64,000 nt of DNA from Ursus arctos (lineage: Eukaryota > Chordata > Mammalia > Carnivora > Ursidae), in contig NW_026623100.1 of NCBI RefSeq assembly GCF_023065955.2, positions 16,469,001 through 16,533,000 on the forward strand, written 5' to 3'. The stretch's first letter is position 1, and each line of letters starts with the position of its first letter. The translations under genes were made by a program, and so were the position numbers. Below, piece after piece: positions 18,714 through 30,089 of the stretch. The notes under the pieces are model-generated. The model was not told where the DNA came from. It saw nothing but the letters and a program-made list of their open reading frames with translations, and ran no database searches.

Positions 18714-19024
18714 TTAAAATTAAAGATCTTAGGGACGCCTGGGTGGCTCAGTTGGTTAAGTGTGTCTTCAGCTCAGGTCATGATCCCAGGGTCCTGGGAC
18801 CAAGTCCCACATCGGGCTCCTTGTTCAGTGGAGAGGCTGCTTCTTCCTCTGCCTGCCACTCCCCATCCTTGGGCTCTCTCTGACAAATAAATAAATAAAA
18901 TCTTAAAAAAAAAAAATTAAAAAGATTTTATTCCTAAATAATCTCTACACCCAACATGGGGCTCAAACCTAGAACCTTGAGATCAACAGTCACATGACCC
19001 ACTGACTAAGCCAGCCAGGTGCCT
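18714..19024 (-). repeat. Short-form carnivore SINE, split by a second SINE
   Basis: Flanked by the perfect 19-bp TSD ctagattttctttcctttt (18695-18713 and 19025-19043). A plus-strand SINE landed in its T/A-rich start. Confidence 0.88.
18732..18905 (+). repeat. Carnivore SINE nested in the T tract of another SINE
   Basis: Head agggacgcctgggtggctca, tail caaataaataaataaaatct; imperfect TSD attaaagatctta / attaaaaagatttta. Confidence 0.9.
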
Positions 19025-19079
19025 CTAGATTTTCTTTCCTTTTCAGCCAAAGCAATGATATCTAATTTGCTATTTAACC

Positions 19080-19145
19080 CATCTCAAGCCAATTTTTATA
19101 TACATACACACACATTTATATATATACACACATATATGTAATTTT
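19080..19145. repeat. AT/AC microsatellite
   Basis: tatatacatacacacacatt and tatatatatacacacatata, a mixed TA/CA repeat. Confidence 0.8.
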
Positions 19146-19256
19146 TAAAAAAGATTTTATTTTTAAGTAATCTCTACACCCAACTTGGGGCTTGAACTCA
19201 CACCTGAGATCAAGAGCTGCATGCTCCACCAACTGAGCAAGCGAGCCAGGTGCCCC
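19145..19256 (-). repeat. Carnivore SINE, short form
   Basis: aaaaaagattttatttttaa, 'ggggcttgaactcac', end gagccaggtgcccc. Confidence 0.85.
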
Positions 19257-20469
19257 TCCATTTTTATATTTTTAATTTCTGAAAGTTGATTTTTCTTTTT
19301 CAAGTCTTATTGTTTCTTTTTAAAATACGCCTATTACATCATCATGCCTCATCTCCCTTTTTTTAATCCTTTTAAAATTACACATGCTTACTTTATATTC
19401 TTTTTTGGATTATCACTGGTCACTTTTTTCACTTTTTAAAATTTTCGCACAATTAGGGAAGCTGTTTCAAAGTTCTAGGCCGTATGCCTGGGTCTTAGTT
19501 CTATTTTGAAAAGGTCCAAGGCCACGTATCTCCCATCCCCATATACGCATTAAAATTCCACCCCAGATCCCTTAGGAGATATATCCCAGGACCAAAAGGT
19601 CCCTGTGCTATTTTATACAGCAGCACCAACTCCCACTTACTACTTTGATTTGACTTCTCTCATTTCTGGTTTCCTTCTTTTCTTCCCTTCTTTAGAGCTT
19701 AGCTACGCATTTACAGCTTTGCTCTTGTTTTGTGTTACATTTCCGTATGTTTGTAGTGTGTATGCATGTGGGGATGACACCTTTATCAGCTTGGTTTATA
19801 ATGCTGATAGCAGTTTCTATAACATTCAAAAGTACATTCTTAAAACTTTTCATCCTATACAACCCTCTCTCTCACCCCACTCCCACTCCTATTTAAAATC
19901 TATAGATCTTATTATTACAGATACCTACACCTCACCCACCCACCCTGGAATCCCTTCCTTCTCACCATCAACACAACAAATATTAAAGACTGAAAAGTAA
20001 GGAATTCAGAGGTACTAACGGAAAGAAAAGGTGTTGGGTTAACTCAGCTGCAACCTGAAGTTCACACCAAACAAATGCGTGAAGCTACATAATTTGAATT
20101 GTGTAATGCCATCTTAACCTCAACTTCCCACTTGTAAACACTGTCCTGTTCTAAAGCACTCAAAGCTCAGTTCTAGAAGAACTGTATTAAATTCTTACTT
20201 GTGCTGAGGTAAAGAATCTGTGCTAAATTTCTAATATAGTTCTCATAATAAGTTACCACTGACAGTTCTAAGTTACAGTGCTAGAAGGTATTTAAAAACG
20301 GGTCATTCTGAAAAGATCACTTGGCCACTATTATAATAAGAAACAAACTCTAATCATTAGTGTTCTCTTCATTTTTTGAATTCCTGTAGAATTGTGTAAG
20401 AATCTGTAGTATTGTGTAAGTACCATATATGTCATAGCTGCCTTACGTTGTTATTTACTTTTTTGGTTT

Positions 20470-20815
20470 ATGCCATATTTTCCTAACAAAAATATAAGCT
20501 CTGAGGGCAAGGCCTCTCTCTCTCTCTCTTTTTTTTAAGATGTATTTATTTAAGAGAGAGACAGCAAGCAAGGGAGGGGCAGAGGGAGAAGGAGAGAATC
20601 TCAAGCAGACTCCCCACTGAACACAGAGTCTGGCGCAGGGCTCGACACAGGGCTCGACACAGGGCTCAATCCCAAGACCCTGATATCATGACCTGAGCCA
20701 AAATCAAGAGTTGGACGCTTAACCGACTGAGCCACTCAGGTGCCCCAAGGCCTCTTGTTTATATTCTTCCTCAGTGTCTACTTTGTTGTTCAGTAAGTAA
20801 TCAATAAATGCTGAT
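20470..20815 (+). repeat. L2/MIR-like 3' fragment, split by a SINE
   Basis: aagctctgagggcaaggcct at the left and agtaatcaataaatgctgat at the right form the classic 'gagggcaggg...caataaatg' L2/MIR tail, interrupted at 20528-20746. Host copies of aaggcctct flank the insert. Confidence 0.6.
20528..20746 (-). repeat. Carnivore SINE with an internal duplication
   Basis: T tract and aagatgtatttatttaagag start, ending gactgagccactcaggtgcc. The segment 'acagggctcg' is repeated (ggctcgacacagggctcgac), giving a short tandem copy in the tRNA-like part. Confidence 0.92.
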
Positions 20816-21530
20816 TCACATCTATGGAGAACACTAGTTTTATTCAATTCAAGGAATTTTTCCTAGAAACCATCACTAGTGGTAAACTATGATGATCTTA
20901 CATACTACTTTACAGAAAACAAAAACGTGGACAGGAACTGCTTTGTTTCTTTGTCTCCAACTCCATGAACTCATTTACAATCACATCCATTTTTTTTTTT
21001 GTTCCCTCCTAAAATTACGGAGAAGCGTTCCCCAAGATATATTTGGCACATATGAAGCAAACAAAAAAAGTTTTTATTAAAGAAACAAATGAGACAACAA
21101 ATAAAATGAATGGTTAACAGTAACTGCCAAACAAGCTCCAATCCAAGAATCAAGAAATCATAAAATATTAGTTATGCTTTGTTCCAACAACAAAGTCTAA
21201 AAGCAAGCCCTCAAAATAACATTTTGTTAAAAAATTTTTTAACTTTATACCTTCACTTTTACATCGAATATTAGAATGCCAGTATTTAGATGTCAAGCTG
21301 TAATCTAAGACTAATAAAAAAATAATTCTCAATACCAAAAATGCTCAATTTCAACCATAACTTACAGAAAACATAATTTTCAGTTAGGAAATACTCAGCC
21401 AGCGATGTCTAAGTAGAAACAGAATGTGATCCACATACGTAATTTTGGAAAGTTACTTATTTTTTTAGTAATCTCTCCACCCAATGTAGGGCTCAAACTC
21501 ATGACCCTGAGATCAAGAGTCACATGCTCT

Positions 21531-21983
21531 TCAGGACAGCTGGGTGGCTCAGTCCGTTAAGTGTCTGCCTTTGGCTCAGGTCACGATCTCAGAGTCCTGG
21601 GAACCTGTCCTACATCAGGCTCCTTGCTGAGCAGGGAGCCTGCTTCTCCCTCTGCCCCTACCCCTGCTTGTGCTCTCTCTTATTTTTAAAAGACTTTATT
21701 TATTTATTTGACAGAGAGACAGCCAGCGAGAGAGGAAACACAAGCAGGGAGAGTGGGAGAGGGAGAAGCAGGCTTCCAGTGGAGCAGGGAGCCCGATGCG
21801 GGGCTCGATCCCAGAACGCTGGGATCGTGACCTGAGCCGAAGGCAGACGCCTAATGAATGAGCCACCTGGGCACCCTTAAAATAAAATCTTAAAAAAAAT
21901 TAAAAAATGAAATGTTCTTTGAAATACATACATATATATAGACAGACAGATACCTGTATCTATCTATCTATATATCTATCTAT
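21531..21983 (+). repeat. Carnivore SINE, middle layer of the nest, with a long tail
   Basis: Head aggacagctgggtggctcag to ctgcttgtgctctctct at 21680, resuming after the inner SINE as taaaataaaatctt. The tail then runs into a (gaca)(tatc) microsatellite at about 21938-21984. Confidence 0.75.
21681..21878 (-). repeat. Carnivore SINE, inner layer of the nest
   Basis: aaaagactttatttatttat start, body gacagccagcgagagaggaa, end gagccacctgggcaccc. The young-type body fits its being the last arrival. Confidence 0.92.
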
Positions 21984-22123
21984 CTCACACGCTCTTCCAA
22001 CTGAGCCAGCCAGGTACCCCCACATATGTAATTTTTTAATTAATTTTTAATATTCTAGTAGCTATATTTTAAGAAATCAGTGACACACACACACACTTTT
22101 ATTAAGACCTTATCAGTGCTCTA

Positions 22124-22250
22124 GGGCACCTGGTTGGCTCAGTGGGTAGACCATGCAACTCTTGATCTCAGGGTTGTGAGTTTGAGCCCCATGTTGGGTG
22201 CAGAGTTACTAAAAAATAAAATCTTAAAACAACAACAACAAAAACCTTTT
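22124..22250 (+). repeat. Carnivore SINE, short form, with TSD
   Basis: gggcacctggttggctcagt head, gttgtgagtttgagcccca, tail aaaaaataaaatcttaaaac plus (aac)n. TSD tcagtgctcta at 22113-22123 and 22251-22261. Confidence 0.92.
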
Positions 22251-22334
22251 TCAGTGCTCTAAAAGATAAAAAGTTAGTACCATGCAATTTAAAGGGATGC
22301 TATACACATACACATTAATTTTTTAATTTTTATT

Positions 22335-22358
22335 TTTTATTTATTTTAAAAAAAGATT

Positions 22359-22397
<39 letters not shown>

Positions 22398-22568
22398 TTT
22401 GACGGAGATAGAGACAGCCAGCGAGAGAGGGAACACAAGCACGGGGAGTGGGAGAGGAAGAAGCAGGCTCACAGCAGAGGAGCCTGATGTAGGGCTCGAT
22501 CCCATAACGCTGGGATCACGCCCTGAGCCAAAGGCAGATGCTCAACTGCTGTGCCACCCAGGCGCCCC
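22335..22568 (-). repeat. Carnivore SINE with an expanded (ATTT)n tail
   Basis: The tail repeat, usually 2-3 copies, is about a dozen ATTT units (22360-22402). The body is of the young gacagccagcgagagaggga type; end gtgccacccaggcgcccc. Confidence 0.93.
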
Positions 22569-23576
22569 AAATTTTGTAATTTTTAGATTTTACTGTAAAC
22601 CCTACACAAATATACCAGAGTCTTTGCTATTAATAGGAGCTAAGGTTTAAGTAAAGCTGTCTGGAAAATAAGCATACTTCTTTAACTAAAAAATAATCTT
22701 TGATATTAAATATGACTGAAAATTTATATTAGGATTCATCTCAAAAAAAGAAGAGACTTAAGTCCATACATTCTGAAGTCAAAAGAATACCTTAATTATT
22801 ATATACTTAACTATCTTAAAGGCTTACAAAAAACTATACTACTGCTTGGCTGAGGTTCAAAGTCCTTTAGGTTATGCAGTAACCTGAAGTTAGAGTTTAC
22901 GGAATTTAACTTACAGTAGTTTTTCTCCCCCACAAATATTATACATATTCCACATTACTTACCCATAGCCACAGATCAGAATGGAAACTTAAGCAAATCT
23001 GTGCTAGTAACTGTGTGTTTAGAAACAGCTCCCAGTCTCACGTTGTAAAGAACCACACTTGACAACTGTTTCTAACACAGTTGGGAACTACCACAGCTTT
23101 TTCCAACTACTAAAAAAATCCACTGAACAAACTGAAATGAAGACAAAATTCATTTGAAATGTTTAACTTAAATATTTTACTTAAATTTTTTTCTTAAATA
23201 TTTTAAGGTAGGGAGTTCAGAAATAAAATCATAATAAAACGCTGCTTTTTAAAAGCATGGCTTGCTATAATCAGGTGTTTCTATTCATATACTTACAAAC
23301 TTTAAAAAATATAATTATTCAAGATACTATTACATACTTCCATTAATGTATTTAGTTACTATTTACACACATACATACACTCTGTGACCCTCAGCCACAA
23401 CATCAACTATAGGGATTGTATAAGATTGGTCAAAGAAAATATATTTATATGTTGACCCTTGAAATAATAATCTTTACAAGCCACTTCTTTGATATTATAA
23501 AAACTTATTGAAAACTCAAACAGGACTTATTTTCAGAAGAAAAAATTTAGACCAACTCATTCTAAACTGCCTGACA

Positions 23577-23777
23577 GGGGTCCCTGGGTGGTTCAGTAGG
23601 TTAAGTGTCCAACTCTTGATTTTGGCTCAGGTCATGATCTCAGTGTAGTGAAATCCAGCTCCAAGTGGAGCCCTGCTTCAGGTTCTGTGGGCTCAGTGGG
23701 GAGTCTGCTTGAGATTCTTTCCCTCTGCCACTCCCCCCCGCTTGTGCTAATAAAAAATTAATCTTTAAAAAATAAAA
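23577..23777 (+). repeat. Carnivore SINE with 14-bp TSD
   Basis: ggggtccctgggtggttcag head. TSD taaactgcctgaca at 23563-23576 and 23778-23791. Confidence 0.95.
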
Positions 23778-23884
23778 TAAACTGCCTGACATAAAGTATG
23801 TTCAACAAATATTTGCTGAATAAATGAAGACTAAATGAATGAATGTGCCACGAACGATGTGAGTTACTGGTGAAACAGAGCAAC

Positions 23885-24600
23885 TATTAATGCTTTGAAT
23901 GTTCAGAATTCACCAGTGGAGCAGTCTGATCCTGGACTTTTGTTTGTTGGGAGTTTTTTGATTACTGATTCAACCTCCTTACTAGTAAGTTCATCTGTTC
24001 AAATTTTCTGCTTCATCATGATGCAGTCTTGGTAGGTTGTGTATTTCTAGGAATTTATCCATTTCTTCTAGTTGTCCAATTTGTTGGCAAGTAACTTTAT
24101 TCTATCTCTTCCAATCCTAACAACAAGAAAATCTCTTCTAATCCTTTGTATTTCTGTGCTATCAATTGTAATATTTCCTCTTTCATTTGATTTTATTTGA
24201 CTCCTCTCTCCCTTTGTCTTGGTGAGTCTAGATAAAGGTCTGTCAATTTTATCTTTTCAAAGAACCAGGTATAAAGTTAGGTTTTAGACCTCTCTTGTTT
24301 CTTGAGGTAGGCAATTATTGCCACAAACTTCCCTCTTTGAACTGCTCTTGCTGCATCCCATAAATTTGTCTGTTATAGTTCCACTTTCATTTGTTTCAAG
24401 GTATTTTTTGATTTCTCCTTTGATCCACTGGGTGTTCAGCAGCATACTGGTTAATATCCACATATTCATGAATCTCCAGTCTTCTTTGTGTAATTAATTT
24501 TCTAGTTTCATACTACTGCAGTTGGAAAAGATGCTTGATATGATTTCGATCCTCTTAAATTTATTAAAGACTTGTTCTGTGGCCTGACATATCTATTTTG
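23885..24600 (-). mobile_element. L1, inverted 5' part
   Basis: Reads as antisense L1 ORF2 between the endonuclease and the reverse transcriptase. Minus-strand translation gives NLWDAARAVQRGKF and TWFFEKI, both typical of that linker, then many stops. It abuts the sense part at 24640, the usual geometry of a 5' inversion made by twin priming. Confidence 0.75.
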
Positions 24601-25462
24601 GAAAACGAGTCTTTTAGAAGGCAGCATACTGATAGGTCTTCTTCCTTTTATGATGGGTTCTTATTGTTATGTTCTACCAGCCATTCGAAGAAGAATTAAT
24701 ATGAGTCTTTCTCAAGCTCTTTCAAAAACAGAAGAGAACTCTTCCAAACTCATTTTACATTACCCTGTGAGCAAACATTACTCTGACAGCAAAACCAGAT
24801 AAAGATGCCACAAGAAAAGAAAATTATAGGTCAATATCCCTTATGAACATAAATACAAAAATCCTCAACAATATATCAGCAAACTGAATTCAACAATACA
24901 TTAAATGGATCATACACCATGATCAAGTGGGATTTATTCCAGGGATGCAAGATGGCTCAACAGCTGCATATTAGTCAATGAGATATACCACATTAACAAA
25001 ATAAAGGATAAAAATCAGATGATGATCTCAACAGATGCAGAAAGAGCATACGACAAAATTCAACATCCATTTATGATAAAAACTCTCAACAGTGTGGGTA
25101 TAGAGGGAACATACCTCAACACAGTAAAGGCCATATATGACAAGCCCACAGCTTACATACTCAAGGGTGAAAAGCCAAAAGCTCTTCCTCTAAAACCAGG
25201 AAAAAGACCAGTAGCTCTGGTCTTTTACTCAACACAGCATTGGAAATCCTAGCCAGAGCCATTAGGCAGGACAAATAAAGGCATCCAAATTGGAAAGGAA
25301 GAAGTAAAGCTGTCACTATTTACAGATGGCATTGTTATATACAGAACACCCTAAAGCCATAAAAGTTGCAGGATACAAAAATCAATACACAAAAAGCTGT
25401 TAAATACATGAAGAATGAACTATTACAAAATAAAAAAAATAAAATTAAAAAAAAAAAAAAAG

Positions 25463-25595
25463 GAAGAACCATCTTGGGGTTGTGGGATAGAGTGCCATGT
25501 CAGACTCCGTGCTCAGTGTGGAGCCTGCTTGAGACTCTCTCTCCCTCTCCCCCACAACTCGTGCTCTCTAAAATAAATAAATAAATCTCAAAAAA
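25463..25595 (+). repeat. Carnivore SINE, 5'-truncated, inside L1
   Basis: Starts within the tRNA-related part (ttggggttgtgggatagagt), then gtggagcctgcttgagactc and aaataaataaataaatctc. Confidence 0.85.
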
Positions 25596-26624
25596 GAATT
25601 TAAAAAAAGTCCAATTTACAAAAGTATCAAAAAGAATAAAATACCTAGGAATAAATTTAATCAAGGAGGTAAAAGACCTGTATGTTGAAAACCATGACAT
25701 TAATGAAAAAATTGAAGACACAAATAAATGGAAAGATACTCTGCGCTCATGGATTGGAAAAATTAATACTGTTAAACTGTCCATACTACCCAAAGCAATA
25801 TATAGATTCAATGCAATTCCTCTCATAATCCCAATGGCATTTTTCATGGAAATAGAACAAACAACTCTAAAATTTAAATGGAAGCATAAAAGCCCCTGAC
25901 TGATTCTTGAGAGAGAACAAAAGCTGAAGGCATCACGCTCCCTGATTTCAAATTTTATTACAAAGATTCAGTAATTACAACAGTATTGTATTGGAATAAA
26001 AAGAAACAAAGATCAACAGAAGGCCCAGAAATAAACCCACACATATAAGGCCAATTAATTTATGAAAAAGGAGCCAAGAATATAAAATGGGGAAAGGACA
26101 GTCTCTTCAGTAAATGATGTTGGAAAAACTAGACAGCCTATATGCAAAAGAATGAAACTGGACCATTATCTTACACTATACACAAAAATAAACTCAAAAT
26201 GGATTAAAAACTTGAAACCATAAAACTCCTAGAAGAAAACATAGGTAGTAAACTCCTTGATACAGGTCTTGGCAAAGATTTTTTGAATCTGACATCAAAA
26301 GCAAAAAAAACAAAAGCAAAAATAAACAAGTGGAACTACCTCAAATTAAAAAGCTTCTACAGAGCAAAGGGAGCTATCAACAAATTGAAAAGGCAACCTA
26401 CTGAATGGAAGAAAATATTTGCAAATCATGTGTCTGATAAAGGGCTAATATACAAAATATATAAAGAATGCCTACAAATGAACAGCAAAACAAAAATGAA
26501 ACCCAAACAATCCAATTCAAAAATGAGATTAGACATTTTTCCAAACACACACTAAGGCCAAAAGGTACATGAAGAGATGTTAACATCATTAATCATTAGG
26601 GGATGCAAATTAAAAGCACATGAG

Positions 26625-26815
26625 GGGAGCACCCAGGTGGCTCAGTTAAGCACTGGACTCTTGATTTCAGCTCAGGGCATGATCTCAGGGTCATGGGATT
26701 GAGCCCCCTGTCAGACTCTGCACTCAGAAGGCAATCTGCTTGAGATTCTCTCCCTCTCCCCCTCGCCATGCTCGCTTGCTCTCTCTAAAATAAATAAATA
26801 AATCTTTTTAAAAAA
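26625..26815 (+). repeat. Carnivore SINE inside L1
   Basis: gggagcacccaggtggctca head, aaataaataaataaatcttt tail; near-TSD aaaagcacatgagg / aaaagcacagtgagg. Confidence 0.92.
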
Positions 26816-27518
26816 GCACAGTGAGGTATCACTCATACCTGTTAGAATGGCTATTATCAAAAAGACTAGAAATAACAAGTATTGGTGAGAATATAGAGAA
26901 AAGGGGCCCCCTGTGTACTTCTGGTGGGAACGTAAACTGGTACTGCCACTGTAGAAAACAGCATTGAGGTTCCTTAAAAAAATAAAAGTGGAACTACTAT
27001 ATGATCCAACAATTCCATTTCTGGGTATTATCTGAAGAAAACAAAAACACTAACACAAGAAAATATACATACCCCATGTTCACTGCAGCATTATTCACAA
27101 TAGCCAATATACGGAAACAACCTAAGTGTCCACTGATTGATGAACGGATAAAGAAATTGTGGTATAGACACACAATGGAATATTATTCAGTCATAAAAAA
27201 GAATAAAATCTTGCCATTTGTGACAACATGGATAAACTCTGAGGGCATTAATGCTAAGTGAACAAATCAGATGAAGAAAGACAACTACTATATGATTTCT
27301 CTTACATGTGGAATCTAAAAAAACAAAACCAAAAAACTACAAAACATAAAAACAAAAAAACTCCTGAAAAACAAGCTCATAAACAGAACAGATTGATAGT
27401 TCCTCGAGGCAGGGGTGGGTGGATGATAGGAGAAATGGATAAACTGTTTTTTTGTTTTTAAAGTCTAAGTAAGTTGAAAAAATAAATACAATTTTAATTG
27501 AAAGAAAGAGGGGGAAGA

Positions 27519-27560
27519 GGGGTGAGAGGGAGGAAGGAAGGAAGGAAGGAAGGAAGGAAA
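27519..27560 (+). repeat. (GGAA)n microsatellite
   Basis: About eight gaag units following the decayed A tail of the L1. Confidence 0.9.
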
Positions 27561-27639
27561 TGAACCCGATGAAAGTAGCTCCAAAGTTGTTGACAACTGT
27601 AAAGAAGAAAAAAAAAAGAAACAGAGCAACCAAATAGAG

Positions 27640-28460
27640 TATTGTTATTTGCTCTCCAGGAATTTAGGAGAGATACAGACAACTAAACAGGCAATAATAC
27701 AGTATGTCACATGCTGTAATAGGGATAAGCAGAAACTACTATGGAAATACACAAGAATATCGAATCAATATTAGATGATATTGGGGTATTAGTTAAGATT
27801 TTTTTGAAGAAAGTCCAAGCTGACATGAATAACAACTGGGAGTTAGTCAAGCAGAAAGAATAGTATATGTCAAGACCTAAAGGTGCCCATGTCCAGTACA
27901 GGTCTCAAGGAACTGCAAGTCACTCCATATGGCTGCATCATGTAGCAGGGGCCAGATTATGAAGGGTGCCATAAACACTTCAGAGAATTTAGATTTTATT
28001 TTGAATGCCAAGGATAGCCACTGAATGTTTTTAAGCAGAACAGCGACAGTTCTGATTTGTTTTAGGAAAACTATCTGAACAGTGTAAAAACAATTAGAAA
28101 TGGATGGCATTGATGGTGGGAGACCAGTTAAGGAGACTATGGCAGTAATACAACTGAGAAGAGATAAACATGGCTTGAACTATAGTAATAAAAAGGGAGG
28201 AGGTGAATAGATTTGAGATATATGTACGAGGTAAATTCATAAAACTTGATGACTGAATGGATATGGGTGGGGTGAGGATAGAGCCAGAATAATACTGATT
28301 TGAGCAACCCAATGGATGATGGTGTCATGTACCAAGGCAGGGATCTTTGTGGGCAAGCCACGGATGGGGAAGAGGGGAAAAAAATTGATGAGTTAAGGTT
28401 TGGGTTTTTAATTTTGAGGTACTGTGGGACATTCAAGTGGAGATTCTCAACAAACTCAAG
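27640..28460. repeat. Ancient dispersed repeat, family not assigned
   Basis: Successive phrases (caggcaataatacagtatgt, gagaccagttaaggagacta, atggcttgaactatagtaat, acattcaagtggagattctc) match the order I recall from a common old mammalian repeat. There is no coding frame. Confidence 0.4.
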
Positions 28461-29960
28461 ATCCAGTGAGTGATTTAGAGATAGAGAATTTTACCACTCT
28501 GTAAATATACTGTAGGAGAAGTAGAGAGCCACTAAGTACAGATTAGTTATCATTATTTACATACTATGATATAATACAGAAGCTTCACGGCAATGTGCTA
28601 TCCAATCCTTGAGGGAAATCTACGTAATGTAGAATGGACTGTTACCTATTGATGTCAAAATTATCAACACCATATATAAAAAATATCTGTGGGCCCAGAA
28701 TTGGCAATAATTCATAATTCTAGCTTGATGAAAAAAGAAAAGAAAACCTCCAATGACAACTATTAAATCAAAGATTAACATCCTTTGGGAATAGCTTAGC
28801 TTTATTTTCATTCTTTCCTGTTACATATCACATTCTGTTTTCCTAAGACATACTCTCCCACTGCTTTCAGGGAAAGTGGGAGTATAGAAAAGCCTCACCC
28901 CCAAAATGGAACATTTACATTTTTTCTTCTATTCTTGTATTTTTACCTCCAGTTTTACACTTTCCGTATTTCCTAAACTGACAAAACTCACAAAATAATG
29001 CAATCGTTCTTTTCTAAAAAACAGGAAAAAATTCCTTTTAAGTTAGTAACTTTCATAAATTTTAAGTAGCTTTAAGTTCATTTGGACAACAATATTACTC
29101 AAAACTAGCATTACATCTAGAGTAGAAGCTGATAAGACCAGGGAGTCAAGTGCATCATTCATTTAAGGTCAGAATGACCATGGCCTCAAATCAACAGTAA
29201 GATAAACCTAATTAATTATAGGCTAATCTAGGATTCATTTAAGTCAGCAATTTTAAAAATGCTGTTAGTTTTCATGTATTTGCTACTCACTACGAATACA
29301 AAGATCTGCCAGAGTAGCTTGACCCTGCAGGAAGCTAGACATACAAATAATTGAAGCACTGTAATAAGCACTGTTTAAAGGCACACACAAGGTGTTAGGA
29401 GAATATAAAATAGGGCACACCAAGCGCCATATGCACACAGCTTTAAAGAAAACAATTTAGCTTGTCCCTAATTTTATTTTCACATTAAATTTAGAAATGT
29501 TTAGAAATGCCTTTTATTAGTTTAGTTTTATAGAGTAGGAATAGCCAAGACCAGGAGAGTAAAGTATGAAGATCAAAATGAGAATAAGACTATTATAGTT
29601 TAATAAGCATTAAACGCTTAACCTGTGTTACTAACTCACATAAGAAACTGTTTTTCTGAAAGAAAGAAAATGGACCTCATGGAGAGGTAGGAAGGCTGAG
29701 CACCATCAGTTCTCTTTCTTTCACGGTTTGAAGTTAGACCATAATTTCTGGAACTGTAAGATTTCTAGTAATGTTTTACAGATCAAGAGATTACCTGACA
29801 GAAAAGGTATTATGACACTATTTTACTGATAGAGCACCTGAGGCCCATTAAAGTTCACTGAACTGTTGAAGGTTAGAAAGTGGTAACAAAATAAGTTTTA
29901 GATCAATGGACTCCAAGTACAATGTTAGTTATGTAATTTGGATGTCTCAAAAGTTTATTT
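28461..29960. other. Intronic sequence with nothing assigned
   Basis: AT-rich, no exon, no clear element; possible worn LINE pieces near 29300-29430. Confidence 0.5.
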
Positions 29961-30000
29961 TATAATACAAATAATAACAATAATAGACACTGGACTAATG

Positions 30001-30040
30001 GTAGTAGTAGCAGCAATTCCACTACTGCTGCTACTACTAC
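30001..30040. repeat. Perfect 15-bp trinucleotide inverted repeat
   Basis: gtagtagtagcagca at 30001-30015 pairs with tgctgctactactac at 30026-30040 across a 10-nt spacer; further cta repeats follow to about 30075. Confidence 0.9.
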
Positions 30041-30089
30041 TATGACTAGTACCTAACTACTACTACTACTATTACTAATACTAGTGTAC

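Larger units (their letters stand above)
21447..22020 (-). repeat. Short-form carnivore SINE, outermost of a three-level nest
   Basis: Left part 21447-21530 (tagtaatctctccacccaat ... gatcaagagtcacatgctct). Right part 21984-22020 (acgctcttccaactgagcca ... aggtacccc). The flanks cacatgctcttc / cacacgctcttc are the duplicated target of the inserted SINE. Confidence 0.75.
24640..27490 (+). pseudogene. L1 ORF2 and 3' region, decayed
   Basis: Sense L1 from the start of the reverse transcriptase to the 3' end. Recognisable pieces are [20 protein letters not shown] (from 25019), AALFTIANIRKQPKCPLIDE (about 27090) and MEYYSVIKKNKIL (about 27175). The frame is broken by many stops and shifts and the catalytic aspartate pair is not intact (LFTDGIVIY). 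SINEs are inserted at 25463-25595 and 26625-26815. Old, inactive. Confidence 0.85.

Noticed and set aside
19605..20000. Longest open frame in the window (131 codons, plus strand)
   Set aside because: Hydrophobic, T-rich intronic sequence with no recognisable domain, no splice context and no similarity I know; chance frame.
22360..22402. Regular ATTT array as a CRISPR-like or regulatory array
   Set aside because: Simple microsatellite growth of a SINE tail; no spacers.
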